A program made the translations under genes and the position numbers. Below, one piece after another: positions 33,608 to 45,298 of a DNA stretch of 64,000 bases; the stretch's first letter is position 1, and each line of letters starts with the position of its first letter. The DNA is taken from NCBI GenBank assembly GCA_933228895.1, contig OW121848.1, positions 154,768,688-154,832,687 of the forward strand, given 5' to 3'. Under the pieces are notes generated by a model that saw only the letters and a program-made list of their open reading frames with translations, did no database searches and was not told where the DNA came from. This stretch comes from Platycnemis pennipes (Eukaryota; Arthropoda; Insecta; Odonata; Platycnemididae).

Positions 33608-36185
33608 GTAGGCCTAAGTAATAATTTTAAAAAAATTAAGAAGTATAATACCTAGTACAAACAGCAAAGTAACTCGAAGGCAGAATGCTTCATCAAATGG
33701 CCAGATAGAAGCCCCATTCTCTCTGCTTTTCGATTACTTTGTACCTTTTAGTGGTGTGACCGTTCAATTCGCGTAGGAAACATGTAGACGATTTTATTCA
33801 CAGCCTTGCAAATTAGAAGAAATGTGAACCTCGGCATTCTCTTGAGTAGTAGTCAAGGAACGATGACCGAACGGTTTCCACTGTTTGGAAATTTCCTCTC
33901 TCATTCATTATGGAAAAAGACCCAACGAAAATATCATACGGACAGAGGTTTTGGGTCCAGGGGGTGCCTTGAGCAAACTTTTAGGGGGCGCCGACTTATA
34001 AATTAACCAGTTTACCAAACTTAATGTACTGTTATATACTTTTACTCTATTATTTTGGTCGTAATATATGACCCAAACTTGTAGCATGCCATATGCAATG
34101 CCATAACTTAATTATTGTTGATAATTAAGTTATGGCATTGATTCATGTACATATTAGGGACTTTAGAATGGAAACATTCACAGGCTTATGGGCGCCAGAA
34201 CACAGTGAGCGGGGGGGGGGAGGGGGGGAGGACCCCCCTTCCTACGATACTCCCTACGGAAATACACATCCCGTTACACGTGAGTGTATGTCCGCAGCCA
34301 GCCTCTATAGCTTTGCGATGCGGACATCTTGGAGGTCGCTCTTCGCCTTGCTCTTGAGACTAGCTACAAAGGATCGGCCAGCTATGCTACTCTACTTAAT
34401 ATAGGTTTTACGTATTCTGTTGACGTTTGGGTGGATAAAATAGGGGAGGGTATAAAAGTATCGTACACGAAAGTCTAAGCGATGTAGAGGTCCAAGCCGA
34501 TTGGGTTGGAAGAGGGTCGGCCGCCGCCGCCGACGAAAACGTATTCGGCTCCCACGTCTATAAAGTACACCCCTACTGACTTAGGGTGGCTGGTTCGGTA
34601 ATCGTAAGTCGTTGAGAACTAGTGCTCATATAATTTCAATGGCACTAAAAAATTGCTTGGAGGTGATTAAATTACACGAAATTTTAACCGGATGCCTCAA
34701 ATTCTCAAGTCATATTGAAACATTGCCCTTTTTAATTTAATTATTGACATGAAACATAACATAAAACTTGACTTGATTCGGTTTCTGGCAACCAACGTTG
34801 TCACACTGTGCATATCCTTTGACCTTGGAGATGTTGGTTTTGATGTATGAATTGAAAAAGTATGTAATTTTGTGCTATGGGTGTTCGCATACTTTGTAGT
34901 GACGAAATAATTGTGATTAAACGCTTAAACATGTATAAAATTTATTTAAACCATTTATTTAATCTCTCTTTTTTACATGGCAACAACGCACATTCTGAAA
35001 TTCGGCACTGCTGTTGTGTAGGCAATTGTTTCTGTGTTTCAGCGGTCGTAAAGGTAGGTGTCGTATTCGTCTATTCTCAAGAACCATAGATTAAAGAACA
35101 GAATTCTTCTTTCTTCTTTAACCTATGTCAAGAACTCTGTCAAGGGGACTACATTGTAATATTCTTGGACTTTGTGGTGTAATTTGTTGTGGTTTCTCGC
35201 GCGTTCACTTTCCCTCGTCTGATTCCACGTTGCCAAATGCACCTCAAAACTTCGCGCGCCATATTTGAAAATTTAAGGAATATTTTATTTCTTTCGTATA
35301 TACGAAGGAAATAAGTCGATAACACTGGTTGATTTTCTCAGAATAAAAATTGTTGGCTAATATCCATATCATTTCAGTTTTTGGAGGAAATCTGTATGGT
35401 AGAAACGTAAATAATACATAATTGACCCTTACGAAGCGGGGTGCGCCATAAGGCCCCATGTTAAAAAAACCTTAAATATCTCAAAAACTACACCGAAAAC
35501 CCCAAAAAAATTTTTGAGCATAATTAAAGGAAAAATTATTGCAACTATGAAGAAAATCAACACATCTGTAAATTTCGATCCAGCCACCTTAAGCAATGGA
35601 CTCTTCTTTCCGCAAAAATTACTCGGCGAAGTCCTGTACTGTCTGCCTGTCAACTGTTATAGTTGCAACGTAGAGGCCTAGTAAAGTTTATGGCGCGTGT
35701 AAAATCGAAGTGTAGTGCAGTAGTTTGGTAGTTGTGTTATTTGTTGGTTTGATGCCTCACAAAAGATATAAAAAAACAATTAATATGTGGCAGAAATGCT
35801 CTTGCGGCCGGTTTGTGACTTATCTCTTCGACGTCTGCATCATTCTGGGATCTGGAAGACTTTTTGAACGCAAACGAAATCCACTGTGCGGACGAAAGCA
35901 CACCTCCACATTCCGAGGTGTTATGATGACAGTGACCGTTCAAATATGTACCTACTTTGTAAGCTTGCGGTGAACGCTGTGCATGTTAAAAAAAATCACT
36001 AAATACTCCTCTTCTACATCCGAAACTACATTGCATATTCTTATTTCTCCATGAACTCACTGTAATCTGTAACTGTCCTTTATATTGCGCGGAAAAATGA
36101 AAATTTGAACCTTTCCGTCTTACTATACATATATATCTTTAATTTCATCATGCCATAGTACAATTGTAATAAAATACACTCAAAA
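33608..36185. other. No recognised gene; one 20-base-arm hairpin
   Basis: At 34096-34140 two perfect 20-base arms ('caatgccataacttaattat' and complement) enclose a 5-base loop. A G-run is at about 34210. The short frames (34132-34404, 35725-35973 plus) are not recognised. A purine/pyrimidine mix with AT-rich tracts fills the rest. Confidence 0.45.
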
Positions 36186-36440
36186 CATTTTCGGGGGACC
36201 TATCCGTTTTCAATTTCTGCAGGAGGTTCAATCTGTACTTTAGCCTAATATCTTACAATGATTCCCATCCTTATTTTTCTGATAATTTCGATACACTATT
36301 AACCTATCGTAAGACTTTTTGACAAACCTCGCTGATCTAAGCTGCACAAGGTCTAGTTCTATGATCACATCTAATTAATTTGCTTCTCATATGTACACTT
36401 CATATTCAAGGTTGTACCCAACTAGGAAGTATTTGTTTAT
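36186..36440 (-). mobile_element. NLR-B fragment, highly diverged
   Basis: On the minus strand the sequence follows NLR-B from the start of its C-terminal block (36440) to the 'aaattt.aat.gga' position (36190). Matching words include 'caatgattcccatcc', 'acctatcgta' and 'ctgatctaagctgcac'. Several indels and many substitutions mark it as much older than other copies. No 3' end is left. Confidence 0.65.
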
Positions 36441-36479
36441 CGTCCCATTTTCCTAGCACCGTTTTAATAAATCCTAGGG

Positions 36480-36656
36480 CCCAAGTCTTGAATATTTCGT
36501 TACGCTATAAAGAATCAAAATTTGTCGTTATGATAACGTCATTCGTTTCAAGTTATTCATTTTTCCACGTTGGTGAAAAAATATGACATTTTCGTTGGTA
36601 ACGAAAACGTCAGTATTTATTCTGTGAGTAACAAAATATTCAAGACTCGGGCCCCT
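36480..36656. mobile_element. Palindromic MITE, copy 1
   Basis: Termini 'gggcccaagtcttgaat' and 'attcaagactcgggccc' are inverted copies. The interior repeats 'cgttac', 'gataacgtca' and 'aaaacgtca' in inverted positions. A second copy is at 51796-51965. The bases outside are TA on both sides, compatible with a TA target as in Tc1/mariner-related MITEs, but this is not certain. Non-coding. Confidence 0.65.
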
Positions 36657-38426
36657 ATTATTCTGTTGGCTTGACCTCAGCTCTTTCGGATGTCTCTTCA
36701 CCTTGATAAATATTTTGTAATTATACCACTGCTATCAATTATGACTTTACTGATATTATCGGCTTGCCTTAGTGTACTATTTCTCTTCCAAAACTTCACT
36801 GCCACAAACTTTTTTAAGTCTAATCCACACCACCATCTATCGCTCCAAACTTTATTTGCATCCAGATCCCTACTAATTGAATTTCTTAGTCATTTGAAAT
36901 ACCCCTCTGCGTTGCCTCACAATCAACAAAAATATAAATTTACTGCTCACTATGGCACCTGGATTACATGAAAAAAATAGAAGGGGACCTATTAGGTAAC
37001 TCTGAAAAATTCCCGATGTTAGTTTGTATGTGTCGGCCATGTAAGCATCAATAACGACCCTCCTCTTGTGCCCATTTATGAAAAAAGGTCCTTAATATTA
37101 CATATAATTTCTTGTTTATCCCAAAGCTCTGACTCCCAGGAAATGAACTCTGACAAATGTAATTGAATACCTTAAAAACTCTACGAATCTGATTCAATAC
37201 TGTTGATGCCGAGGACTAATATATCGTGTACGAATAAAACTAATTTTTTCTCGCAGGATTTATCTTTCTGAGATCATCGCTGGCTGTTTGTGAGTGACCC
37301 CTGAGTATCCAAATGCCTAATGATTGAACTGACAACTATATTTTAAAATACATTTCATGACATTGGTGTGAGTCTAAATATAGGAAGTTTGTAGAGTTAA
37401 TTCTTCGCATGCAATATATCCGAGTGAGTCGAGTATTCATGTCGTCTAATATGTTATGAATTGACTCTACGTAGATTTGTGAATCCATATTTTATGAAAA
37501 GCCGTTCCACATATTGAATTCTAAACAAAATTTTTCATGACCGGTAGAAATAAAAAAAAGTTTTTAATTTCATTCAGTATTCCCGCCAAGTAGAGCCTAA
37601 TACAATAGAGTTTTCACCTGAAATACTTTATTCAGGTGATCAATCATGGCATAGATTTTTTGTAGCTTTTGAGGACTTCTTCCTATTTGTCTATTGCAAA
37701 AAGAAAAATCTACAAATTGACTCTTATCACGCGTTCATGATTACCTCTCCCAAGCTTATTGTTAGTGTAGTGATGTGGTATTATTTGTTATGATGGAATA
37801 TAGGGATGAAAGAGATGGAATTAAGCGGTCGTTTCTGCGTTGAACTCTTGGAAAGTAAAGAATCCAAAGCCCTTGTTAATACTGACATGAGCTGTAACCT
37901 GTCTACACAGAGCAATTTTTGATCCCAAGGATGTTTAAAGCTTTTGAAAACTGAAAGATGAAAACTGAAAACGCTTGCCTCAGAATCGCATTCTAGCTGG
38001 ACGCCTTCCACTAATTCGTCACTCAAATCCGCCAGTCTTTTTTCGTTACACGCAACGGGTAATATTAAATGTGAACACGCAAATAGGGCTGTTTTCTGAA
38101 AGGCAAGCAAATTTTTTTCCATCTATCCTTCCGCAATTAAATCTTTCTGGACTGTCTAATTTTGTCATGAGGACGTAAGTGTCATAAAGAGCTCCATTGC
38201 CTCAGGAGCCTCATGCCAGCAGTGAGTTCGTTCTGGAAATCTTGTTCATGGGGAGGCAAGATAATCTGCTGAGGTGAATTAAAGTAAAGAGAAAAAAATC
38301 ACTCTCATCCACACATCTAAGCTATCAGTGGACATTATGCCCAGCAGAAATGAAGTTTCTGTCAAAAATAGTCTTCAAAAAGGCGAGGGTAGGTGAGAGC
38401 TTAGGCTAATGGAAGTGACGTCTCGT
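36657..38426. other. No recognised gene; 113-codon hypothetical ORF on minus strand
   Basis: The minus-strand frame 38122-37781 has an ATG and a protein-like composition, rich in leucine and serine. A 'tgcctttcag' that could be a splice acceptor lies inside it. No family is recognised and no partner exon can be shown. The rest is AT-rich without features. Confidence 0.3.
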
Positions 38427-38471
38427 GTCTGATGTGACGACACGTCGTTATCATTTCAGACACAAGACGAG
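38427..38471. repeat. Small hairpin
   Basis: 'cgtctcgtgtctgatgtga' and its near complement 'tcatttcagacacaagacg' pair around a short loop. It is followed by an (AT)n run and then the NLR-A fragment that hosts the copia element. Confidence 0.55.
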
Positions 38472-38511
38472 TATATATATATATATCCAGTACGAGTGTA
38501 GCAATAGATAA

Positions 38512-38713
38512 TGTTAGAGGTTAAATAATATCTTGAGATATCGGCTTTAAACTAAGATGTTTTAATCACGAGTCACAGACACATCCAAATTCCAGTTTAC
38601 AAATTGAACGACTGACAGAGAGTTGACAACAACAATATAGATAAATAGTTACTGACATAAATAGCAACATATGTTGCCAACCCATATTTATGTATTAGAT
38701 TACAACTCTAACA
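38512..38713 (-). repeat. 3' LTR of the copia-type element
   Basis: On the minus strand this is the downstream LTR. A polypurine tract ('aagtgaggg' read on the minus strand) abuts it at 38714. It matches the other LTR at every position I compared. Confidence 0.93.
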
Positions 38714-38746
38714 CCCTCACTTAATCTAATAGGTATATATAAATCA

Positions 38747-41700
38747 TTAAGGCAACCCCATTATATACCTTGTACAATATTTGTGCTTTGGTTTGGGAAT
38801 AGCTTTAGTTAATAAATCAGCAGGCATTTTCTGCGTAGACATGTGCTTAACTTCTATCTCTTTCTTTTGAGCTATTTCCCTCACATAGTGATACTTTATT
38901 TCTATGTGCTTCGTTCTCCCATGAAAAACAGGATTTTTCACTAGTTTCTCAGCACTTTGGTTGTCATTATACAACGTCACTGTACCAATATCAGTTCCCA
39001 TCTCCTTCAACAATCCCTTAACATACATTATTTCTTTTGTACCCTCACAAAGACTCACATATTCAGCTTCAGTAGAACTTAAAGCGACTAATTTTTGCTT
39101 TCTGGAGAACCAACTGATACTTCCACCATTCAACATCAAAACACAACCAGTATAAGACCTTCTATCTACAACACATCCTCCCCAATCAGCATCTACATAC
39201 CCGGTTAGTTTGGTATGTGGTGTAGAACATTCATTATCAGATTTGAAAGTCAGAGAGTAATCACTTGTTCCTCTAAGGTACTTTAATACACGTTCAGCAG
39301 CCTTCATATGCTCAATATTATTGCACGAATTGAACTGACTCAAGTAGCTCACTGCAAATGCTATGTCTGGCCTTGTGCATACAGAAAGGTACATTAAGGC
39401 ACCAATTAATCTTTGGTAAGAATCAATTCTTCCTTGATTAGGATTTCCTTTAGCCAGCTTAACATTTAATTCTACTGGGGTTCCAATTGGAATACAATCC
39501 TCCTTGCCAAAGCGTGCAAGAATCTTATTGCAATAATTACTTTGATCTAGCTTTATTACCCCATTCTTGCGATCTCGGGTTACTCTAATGCCAAGGCATT
39601 CTTTAACTGACCCCAGATCTTTCATTTCAAATCGACTTGAAATTGCCTCCTTTACTCTCTGAGTTTCATCTTTACAATTTGAAAATATAAAGAAATCATC
39701 AACATGTAAGGCAATAATGACAATTTTACAATCTTTCCTTAATATATACACACAGTTATCACACTGACTTCGAACATAACCACAGTTAATCAGAACATCA
39801 TGAACTTTTAGGTTCCATGACCTTGCAGCTTGCTTTAGACCATAAATTGCCTTGTTGAGCTTGCATACTTTACCCTCACTGCCTTTCTCAACAAAACATT
39901 TTGGCTGCTCCATGAATACTATTTCTTCAAGTTCCCCATTGAGAAAAGCTGTAGTAATATCAACATGATCAATTTCAAAATCAAACTGTGCAGCTAATGC
40001 GAACAAAATTCTAATTGACGTTAACCTAACAACTGGAGCAAAAGTCTCATTGAAGTCCTGCCCATATCGTTGTGAGAAACCCCTAGCCACGAGTCTGGCT
40101 TTATATCTCATGGACCCATCAATTCCCTCTTTAAGTTTGAAGATCCATTTGCATTTAACTACATTGACTCCACCTGGCCTGTCAACTAGCTCCCACGTAC
40201 AATTCTTTTGAAGAGAAACAAATTCATCTTTCATTGCCTTCCTCCAAAGATCATGATCAGACCTATCAAGGGCATCTTCCACACTTTGAGGATCATCAAA
40301 ATTTTGACAATAAAAAGAGTAGACCATATCATCATCCCTCTTAGGTTTCCTGTCTCTGATTGGATACCGCCTGTCCTCCTCCTCTGGCAAGTCATCCTCT
40401 AAGTCAGCACTTTCCCTATCGTCCATGTCGGTCTCACCTTCAGATTCAGCATTAATAATGATACCTTCCCTGTCCTCAACCTCACATGATTTATTATAAT
40501 CAGTTTGCTCCTCTACCTCAGATTCATCACCTGCATCTTCTTGCTGCATAATTGGAATATACTCTTGGCCCTCTCTTAATGAAGGATTTTCTATATTCAA
40601 ATGATTATCCTTTACCATAGGTTGTTCTACAAACACTACATCCCGTGCCCTAATAATTTTTCCTGGATTTTCAGGATCCAACAACCTATAACCCTTAGTA
40701 TCGTCACAATATCCCACAAAAATATATGGTTTACTTTTAAAATCTAGCTTCTTTCGTAATTGTTTTGGTACATGAACGTATGCAGTGCACCCGAACACAC
40801 GTAAATGACTAATATTAACCTTTTTATTTGACCATACCTCCTCTGGTGTTTTTCCCACTACTGCCTTGTGTGGAGACCTGTTGTTTAGGTATACAGCAGT
40901 ATTCGCAGCTTCTGCCCATAGTTTCTTTCCACAGCCTGTATCCGCCAGCATGCATCTTACTTTCTCCATAATGGTTCTATTAGCTCTCTCCGCTACACCA
41001 TTTTGCTCAGGGGTGTATGGGACAGTGAGCTGATGCCTAATCCCCTGTGACTTTAAAATGTTCTTAAAATTCTGATTAACATATTCTTTGCCATTATCTG
41101 ATCTCAGAATCTTAATGACTTTACCTGTTTGTCTTTCAACCATCTTTCTGAATTCCTCAAATACTCTTGGAACCTGATCTTTTGTTTTGAGAAAATAGAC
41201 AAACGTTTTTCTAGAAAAATCATCAATTAAAGTTAACATATACCGTGCTCCACTCCAGGACGATTCTGACATAGGTCCACATAAATCAGAATGGATCAGT
41301 TCCAGAAGATCTTTTGCCCTGGTTCCCCCAGTTTTCTTGAAACTTTTCCTTGTCTGTTTACCCTGTAGACATGGAATACATTCATCATAGCTATCCTCAG
41401 AAAAATCAATACCATCTGCCATAAAATGTTTTAAAAGCTTCATACTAACACCATTCAAATGACCTAATCGTCTATGCCATAGATTATAAGTTTCTTTAAC
41501 CACAACACTACTGTAAGCATTCTCTGTTGCCTGATCTAATACATAGATCCCATCTCGATTGGATGCAGTTACTTTAACTTGCCCTTGTATAATACATTCA
41601 TCGGCATCATACATTTGGCAACCATTTTCATTAAATACAACAACAAAACCATTTTTAACAAGCTTACCCACTGATATCAAATTTGTCGCTAGATTAGGAG

Positions 41701-42766
41701 CATACATTACATTTGTAATCTTTTTAATCAAATCATCAGTTTCAAGCTTAATTGGAACATTACCCATACCTTCTCCATTCAATGTATCATTGTTAGCAAC
41801 TGTAACCTTAATTTTTTCATCATCATTGAAATTCTGCAACCAGTCCTTCCTTCCTGTCATATGGGCCGTAGCTCCGGAGTCGATGAGCCAGTCAGCTTCA
41901 CTCGCGATGTGCTTGGCTCCCAAGGCTGCCACAGAGAGAAGAGTTCTCTCCTTTTTCATCGCCGTACTCGGTACAGCTGATGGTCCTTGTGCAGTCCTGG
42001 ACCCATGCGATGAACCGCTACTGTGTGTCTCGTAGTTCCATCTGCTCCTGCATTTGGCTCTAATGTGACCAAATTTCCCACATTTGTAGCACTTAATCGG
42101 ATTTGACGACTCGTTTCTAGCCACTTGCACTGCTTTACCAGATTGTCGCCCGGAAACCCCTTTACTTTTTGCCCACAACGCGGACTCGTCATTTTGGCCC
42201 CACCGACTGTCCTGAATTAATTTGGATTTAACAAAATCACTAGTTATTGGCGTACCGGAACTCTCTAATGCCATTATCATTGGATTAAACTCCTCTGGCA
42301 ACCCGTTTAACATAATTACGCCTATGAATTCATCATCTACCGGTGCATTAATATCTGCTAATTTTTGAGCAATGCATATAATGTCACTCACATATGCCTC
42401 CATGGATGGATATTGGTCCAGTTTTACGGAGAATAACTTCCGATGTAAGCCTAAACGTCTGGTCAGCCCCTTGTCTTCGTATGCTTTTTCTAAATTCTCC
42501 CAGGCTTCTTTTGCTGTTGCTGCATTCCTCACGTGAGCAATAGCGGACGGTTTTAACGTAAGACCTATCTTGGCTAGAGCTCGCGAGTCACGTTTCGCTC
42601 GTTGCTCACTCGTGGATGAGTCATCTGCGGCGTAGCCTTCAACGCAACTCTACAACCCTTCGTGCACTAAATACATCTTCATTTGGAATTTCCAAATATT
42701 GTAATTGTCCCGTCCATCCAATTTTTCTAAGGATGGCAAACCAGTTCCAACTGACGCCTCAGCCAT
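38747..42766 (-). pseudogene. copia-type gag-pol polyprotein with one in-frame amber codon
   Basis: The ATG at 42766 begins a gag frame; codon 39 is TAG (42652-42650), and from 42649 the same frame stays open to TAA at 38747. Numbered from 42532, the long open part has a zinc knuckle CYKCGKFGHIRAKC (148-161), protease DSGA (218-221), integrase zinc site H353/H358/C385/C388, integrase D416, D479 and E515, RT with HVDD (943-946), and RNase H D1114, E1155 and D1190. All expected catalytic residues are visible. The product would be a capsid-forming Gag and the enzymes for reverse transcription and integration. No ATG close behind the stop offers an obvious restart. Confidence 0.93.
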
Positions 42767-42854
42767 TTTTTGCTTTAACGATACAATACGTAAAAAAAAT
42801 GCACTCGCGTAATGTTGCAGTACTATTGAAGCACAACTGGTCCTTTTCGGTCGC

Positions 42855-42868
42855 CTGGGCCCATAACC
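42855..42868 (-). promoter_or_regulatory. Primer-binding site for initiator tRNA-Met (half-tRNA type)
   Basis: The plus-strand bases 'ctgggcccataacc', immediately inside the 5' LTR, equal the anticodon-arm sequence of eukaryotic initiator tRNA-Met. The element RNA would therefore pair with the internal part of that tRNA, as in Drosophila copia, where a cleaved tRNA half primes minus-strand synthesis. Confidence 0.85.
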
Positions 42869-43070
42869 TGTTAGAGGTTAAATAATATCTTGAGATATCG
42901 GCTTTAAACTAAGATGTTTTAATCACGAGTCACAGACACATCCAAATTCCAGTTTACAAATTGAACGACTGACAGAGAGTTGACAACAACAATATAGATA
43001 AATAGTTACTGACATAAATAGCAACATATGTTGCCAACCCATATTTATGTATTAGATTACAACTCTAACA
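42869..43070 (-). repeat. 5' LTR of the copia-type element
   Basis: Upstream LTR on the minus strand, presumed to hold the promoter. I compared it with the other LTR line by line and found no difference. No clear TATA box stands out. Confidence 0.93.
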
Positions 43071-43272
43071 GATAACATTGGTAGCTGCATATAGGTACAA
43101 GGACTTGAAACTAACCCAAATAACAGCATTTTTTTGCATGTTTGCTTTGCAATTTCTATCTTTTTTAAATAGTGAAGTTGTGACCAGTATATTAATACAA
43201 TTCCTTTTTTATGCATGATATGTAGTGCATGTTTGGTGAAAATTCACCCCCTGCCACACATATTTATGGTGG

Positions 43273-43699
43273 AGGACTAAATGCCAGAATCGTTGAGGAA
43301 TAATGCACGAGTGTGGCATGTTATGGCAGAGAGGCGAGAAACTTCAGAGGTCGAAAATAGACTAGTTTCTTAAGGTATCGGTGTGGATGAGGAAAGGAAA
43401 ATTAATGGAAAGCAGGAAGTGCCGGGACAAATAGCAATAAGCAGTTTTCATTGGGGCAAGATTGAGACTAAATGGTCCCTTCTTACAGCAGACGCCTCGT
43501 GGTAGGGAGAGATAGGGCGTTGAGAGAGGGAAGGAAGAGTGAATGGACCGTGTAATGGTCGACAGGGTTGGTTCGAAAGACTTGATGGGGGAAGGAAGGG
43601 GGGAAATAAGGAGAAGAGGAAGGAAAAGAGCAGCCGTTTGTGATGAAATCATGAGGGGTGGGATGTACCCGGAACTAAATCATGTGGTGGTCAGGAGAA
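43273..43699. other. No gene; short repeat-module fragment
   Basis: At 43447-43505 the words 'gcaagattgaga', 'ggtcccttctt' and 'gcctcgt' resemble the module at 1151 and 63525. A purine-rich stretch follows. No gene. Confidence 0.4.
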
Positions 43700-44525
43700 T
43701 CTACATCTACATAATACCCTGTAAGCCACCACAAAGGTGTATATCAGGGGGTGATTTCTCACCAAACATGCACTACATATCACGCATAAAAAAGGAATTG
43801 TATTGATATAGTAGTCAGAACTTCACTATTTAAAAAAGATAGAAATTGCAAAGCAAACATGCAAAAACATTCTGTTAGTAGGGTAAGCTTTAAGTACTTA
43901 TACCAACACGCAGCTACCAATGCTATCCATTGCTACTCTCCGATTGGACATATTTATCGTTATTCGTATCTCTAATTGTACGAGGGAAAAAGGACATTTT
44001 GAATCTATCAGTTAGGCAATCAATTTCTCTAATTTTATGATTATGGCCCAGTCTGCCAGAGTAAGTTGAGGTTCGCAAAATATTTTTAACATCATCACTG
44101 AAAATATTGTCTTGGAATTTATTTAAGAGATTGAGTTTAAATTTCGACCTGCCATCTGACAATGATTCCCATTTTAATTCATTTAATAGACCGGTTACGC
44201 TAATATAGTTATCTTATTGTCCCGTTACAAATCTTTCTGATCTTCGCTGCACACGGTCAAGTTCATTATTTATGACCGATTTCGTAGGGATCCCACACAC
44301 TGGCAGCATATTCCAAATGAGGTCTAACAAGGGAAAATTAGCTGATTTCTCATACATGATGGTCACATTTACCCAATACTCTTTTCATGAATCCCAGTCT
44401 ACGATTAGCTTGACCAATTATTTCACGCACGTGTTTACCTCAGGAAAGATCATGAGTCAGTCTTATTCCAAGATATTTAATGGATTCCACGTTTGTTAAT
44501 TCATTATTACTTATTTTGCATGTGC
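43700..44525 (-). mobile_element. NLR-A copy, 5'-truncated
   Basis: The minus strand reads from just before the NLR-A YLGIRL block (44525) through frame-shifted coding sequence (open again at 44162-43923) to the 3' UTR and tail at 43700. It belongs to the 'gtaagctttaagtactta' subfamily. Several single-base indels (for example near 44222 and 44270) break the ORF. Confidence 0.85.
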
Positions 44526-45298
44526 GAATCCTACCGTACGGGATGCTTCACGTCATCGACGCCTTCCTTTGCCTTTAGAGCAATGGGAATGAAAACGGAG
44601 GTGATAATTGTTTCCCGACAGTCCTCGCTATTGCGTTTCCCATTGTGAAAGAGCCTAAATTTTCTCTCGGTCGCACCAGTCGAGGCAGACCTGTTTGACC
44701 GCAGACCTGACAAATGTTTTACTGTTCATTCTTCATATAAGGGACTATAAGTGGGCCAAATTTCAAATTTTTATTTTCATGCCCAGCGAAGATAATGGAC
44801 ATAAAACTTTGAAATTTTTTTAAAAATCAAGATCATTAAATTTTTTTTATTAAAAAACCACTTAAGTCCACAGCTTAATATTCTGCATACTTAAAGCATG
44901 TACGTTTATCTTTCAAATAAAAAATTACAAGCATTATATCTCTTTTTTCCTTCCTATAGAAAAAAATCGTAAAAATTGGTTTTATTTTTTTAGCTAATTG
45001 ATGAAAATTTTGAATCAATATTTGGACATTTGGACCTAATTTTAGGTCAATATTTCTACCAACCGTTATTTAAGTTTATTATTTACTGAATAGATTGCTT
45101 TTTGTTTCATTGTTCTAGGATACACGAAAGTGGAGATATTTGCTTTTCTGCAGAACACCGAAATCACCCAAAATCTGTGTTTTGTCAACATAAAAATGGC
45201 CACTATCAGGAAAATAAATTTAAAAAAATAAAATATTGACATTTTTGTATTCTTAATAAATGTTAGTAACTAGGGTAAAAATATAAAAAATAATTGAA
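44526..45298. other. No recognisable feature, AT-rich
   Basis: Up to about 44710 the sequence is mixed, then strongly AT-rich to 45298, where composition changes abruptly. No gene or shared repeat. Confidence 0.5.

Larger units (their letters stand above)
38512..43070 (-). mobile_element. Ty1/copia-type LTR retrotransposon, complete structure
   Basis: Two LTRs of 202 bases (38512-38713 and 42869-43070), which I read as identical, bound 4.16 kb of internal sequence with one gag-pol frame on the minus strand. LTRs start TG and end CA, with 8-base ends 'tgttagag/ctctaaca'. A 5-base duplication 'gataa' flanks the element (38507-38511, 43071-43075). The primer-binding site and polypurine tract are in the expected places. 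Identical LTRs imply a recent insertion. The domain order protease-integrase-RT-RNase H is that of copia. Confidence 0.95.
38482..43272 (+). mobile_element. NLR-A 3' UTR fragment split by a copia element
   Basis: Left part 38482-38511 ('tccagtacgagtgtagcaat...') and right part 43071-43272 (the NLR-A 3' UTR up to the 'cccctgccacacat' stem-loop) are contiguous in other NLR-A copies. The tail itself is lost at 43272. The coding region is absent, so this was a very short or rearranged copy before the LTR element inserted. Confidence 0.8.

Noticed and set aside
38961..42035. Plus-strand frames within the copia-type element
   Set aside because: They are shadows of the long minus-strand polyprotein frame.
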